Source: Aporrectodea caliginosa
Lineage: Eukaryota > Annelida > Clitellata > Crassiclitellata > Lumbricidae
Direction: 5' to 3'
DNA: 64,000 nucleotides
Assembly: GCA_020284085.1 (NCBI GenBank)
Contig: JACEVL010000130.1
Location: 4,401,076-4,465,075 of the forward strand
The position numbers were made by a program, and so were the translations under genes. Below, one piece after another: positions 62,596 to 64,000 of this stretch. Position 1 is the stretch's first letter. Every line of letters starts with the position of its first letter. The notes under the pieces were generated by a model. The model ran no database searches. It was not told the origin of the DNA and saw only the letters and a list, made by a program, of their open reading frames with translations.

Positions 62596-64000
62596 ATAAT
62601 AAACGAAAAATTAATAAGGTTGACCCTAACGGCCTTAGCAGCCACAAGATTTCGTTAAACACTGCATACTACGATAGCCATTAATATCAGCATAGAATAG
62701 ATAGTTATTTTAATATTCATTGTGTAGCGGCATCTTTTGGCTGCCGCGGCTCTCACATCGACCGCTTCTGACGCAAAGAAATCATAATCTATTCGCGATT
62801 GAAATCCAATGTTTAGGGATTCCACCAGGTATTACCACATATCTTTAGGCATCAAAGACCTTTGGCTTCGATAGGAAATTCCTTTCTACCGTTCTAAGCA
62901 ACATCGCTCATTAAAAGTTTTAAATAGCGAAGTTTGTCATGCACTCAGGATTGAAAGAAATTTTGAAAATGTATTATATTTAAAGATCTCTAAGCAGATT
63001 ATAACATTGTTAGCATAAGTTAGGTTAGTAGATGTTTAACGACGCTGTGTTATAACAAAGATGAGTGGCATTGCCCTCCTCTTTTATACTGGCTTTGGAC
63101 TGGCACCACCAGAGTAAGGTCAGTGACGGTGACAAGTCCGTTTACGCTGACCTCACACTATGTAGTGGCTAGATGCTGTTAAGGAAGGTGCTAGCGATTG
63201 CTTAGATTACCAATAGTTAAGCAACATCTTCTGGCGTTAAAGGCCGTTGAAGTCGTTGGAGATATGTTTTATACAGGTGTTTATGTTTTTAATGTTTTTA
63301 TGTTAAACAACATCTTCTGTTTATCATTGTTTTATTATCCTAGCGATTTGGTGGATGGAGTCAGAGTTTACCGACAGCTTATGACAACAAAAGCCGTTGC
63401 CGTCGGTAGAAATTATTTTGGCATAGTATGGCTCTACCCTAGCGATTGAAAGAAAATGTCGAACATTATGCAGCGATTGAAAGAAAATTTCAATCATATA
63501 ACGTCGATCGAAGGCAATTTAAAGGTGTTTAATCCAGTGCATCTTTAACTTTCTGATGCTGTGGACCAGTACTTTCCTTTACCTGCTTTGCCGCCTTTCA
63601 ACATCAGCTTACATGTATATTATGTTATATTCAAATTTAGATTTCCTACTTATTTTTTTACTGTCTGATCTTATTGTATACAGTTTAATATTTTATTGAA
63701 ATATCATCATAATAGTTATTCCTGTTATCCATCCGAGGCCCTGTAACCAATTATTCGTGGACCTGTAACGGACCGCGGACCAAAGTATTGGTAGCTCTGA
63801 TCTAATCAAAGCGGAATATCTTTTGTAGCATTAAGTGCTTAATTAACGACTATAATATAATTAGCAGCATCTAGTGCTTAAAACGACGTCTTATGGATAT
63901 CACGACTGCCAGGACCGTTGACGTCGACGTTACCTCATGACTGAATTTCGAAAGGTCCAGACCGTCCAGTCATTGATTGGTCAGTTATTTCAACGTAACT
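62596..64000. repeat. Long repeat R1, copy 2 (runs off the window)
   Basis: Colinear with 27986-29440. Contains an inverted element A (63032-63140), a degenerate element B start (GGCATAGTATGGCTC near 63420-63435), and a minus-strand module: ACACCTTTAAATTGCC from 63528, TTATATG with TATA at 63500, spacing 28 bp. Confidence 0.9.

Overview
This window looks like non-coding, repeat-dominated DNA from an animal genome, probably a marine invertebrate. I cannot place the phylum. The evidence is AT-rich sequence, intronless decayed genes, many families of non-LTR retrotransposon (LINE), tRNA-derived SINEs, hAT and piggyBac DNA transposons, long microsatellites, and no bacterial operon features. I found no rRNA gene, no functional tRNA gene, no CRISPR and no virus. 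The only long protein-like reading frame outside retrotransposons is on the minus strand at 37050-38737. It is a cysteine-rich protein of unknown function, broken by one frameshift.

Layout. 1-6640: a four-level transposon nest. A long-inverted-repeat element (arms 1031-1181 and 6490-6640) holds a hAT element (1802-6479, 8-bp TSD), which holds a LINE (2382-2741 plus 5716-6080), which holds a second hAT (2750-5707, 8-bp TSD). 6.6-15 kb: small repeats, two LINE remnants, SINEs and a repeat rich in ACTATTTAAATAGT-like blocks. 15-18.2 kb: two piggyBac-type non-autonomous elements. 18-24.6 kb: short repeat units. 24.67-27.6 kb: two LINE fragments separated by a long ATT microsatellite. 28-29.4 kb: a 1.4-kb unit repeated at the window's end. 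30.4-31.9 kb: a third hAT. 32.7-34.9 kb: a third piggyBac-type element running into a four-unit tandem array. 37-38.7 kb: the orphan gene. 39-52.7 kb: several decayed LINE ends, SINEs and microsatellites, including one LINE nested in another. 53-62 kb: more short units, two tRNA-derived SINEs, a 540-bp GGT microsatellite and LINE scraps. 62.17-62.59 kb: a hAT MITE.

The unusual part is the short-repeat background. Three things recur throughout. (1) A promoter-like module in which ACACCT is followed by TATA, almost always exactly 28 bp later, on both strands (39 instances tallied by hand, 29 at exactly 28 bp). It resembles the PSE-TATA layout of snRNA and type-3 Pol III promoters. (2) Element A, about 110 bp and about 50 copies. 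It has no recognisable A/B box, but young copies are flanked by 9-15-bp target-site duplications. Its 3' end is a stem-loop that shows compensatory base changes among copies. (3) Element B, about 80 nt. One copy (minus strand, 20053-19974) lies 30 bp downstream of a module of type 1, and a retroposed copy with 12-bp flanking repeats (40811-40893) starts at the matching base. Together these suggest a family of small structured RNA genes with an external promoter whose transcripts are retroposed. This is inference from sequence alone.
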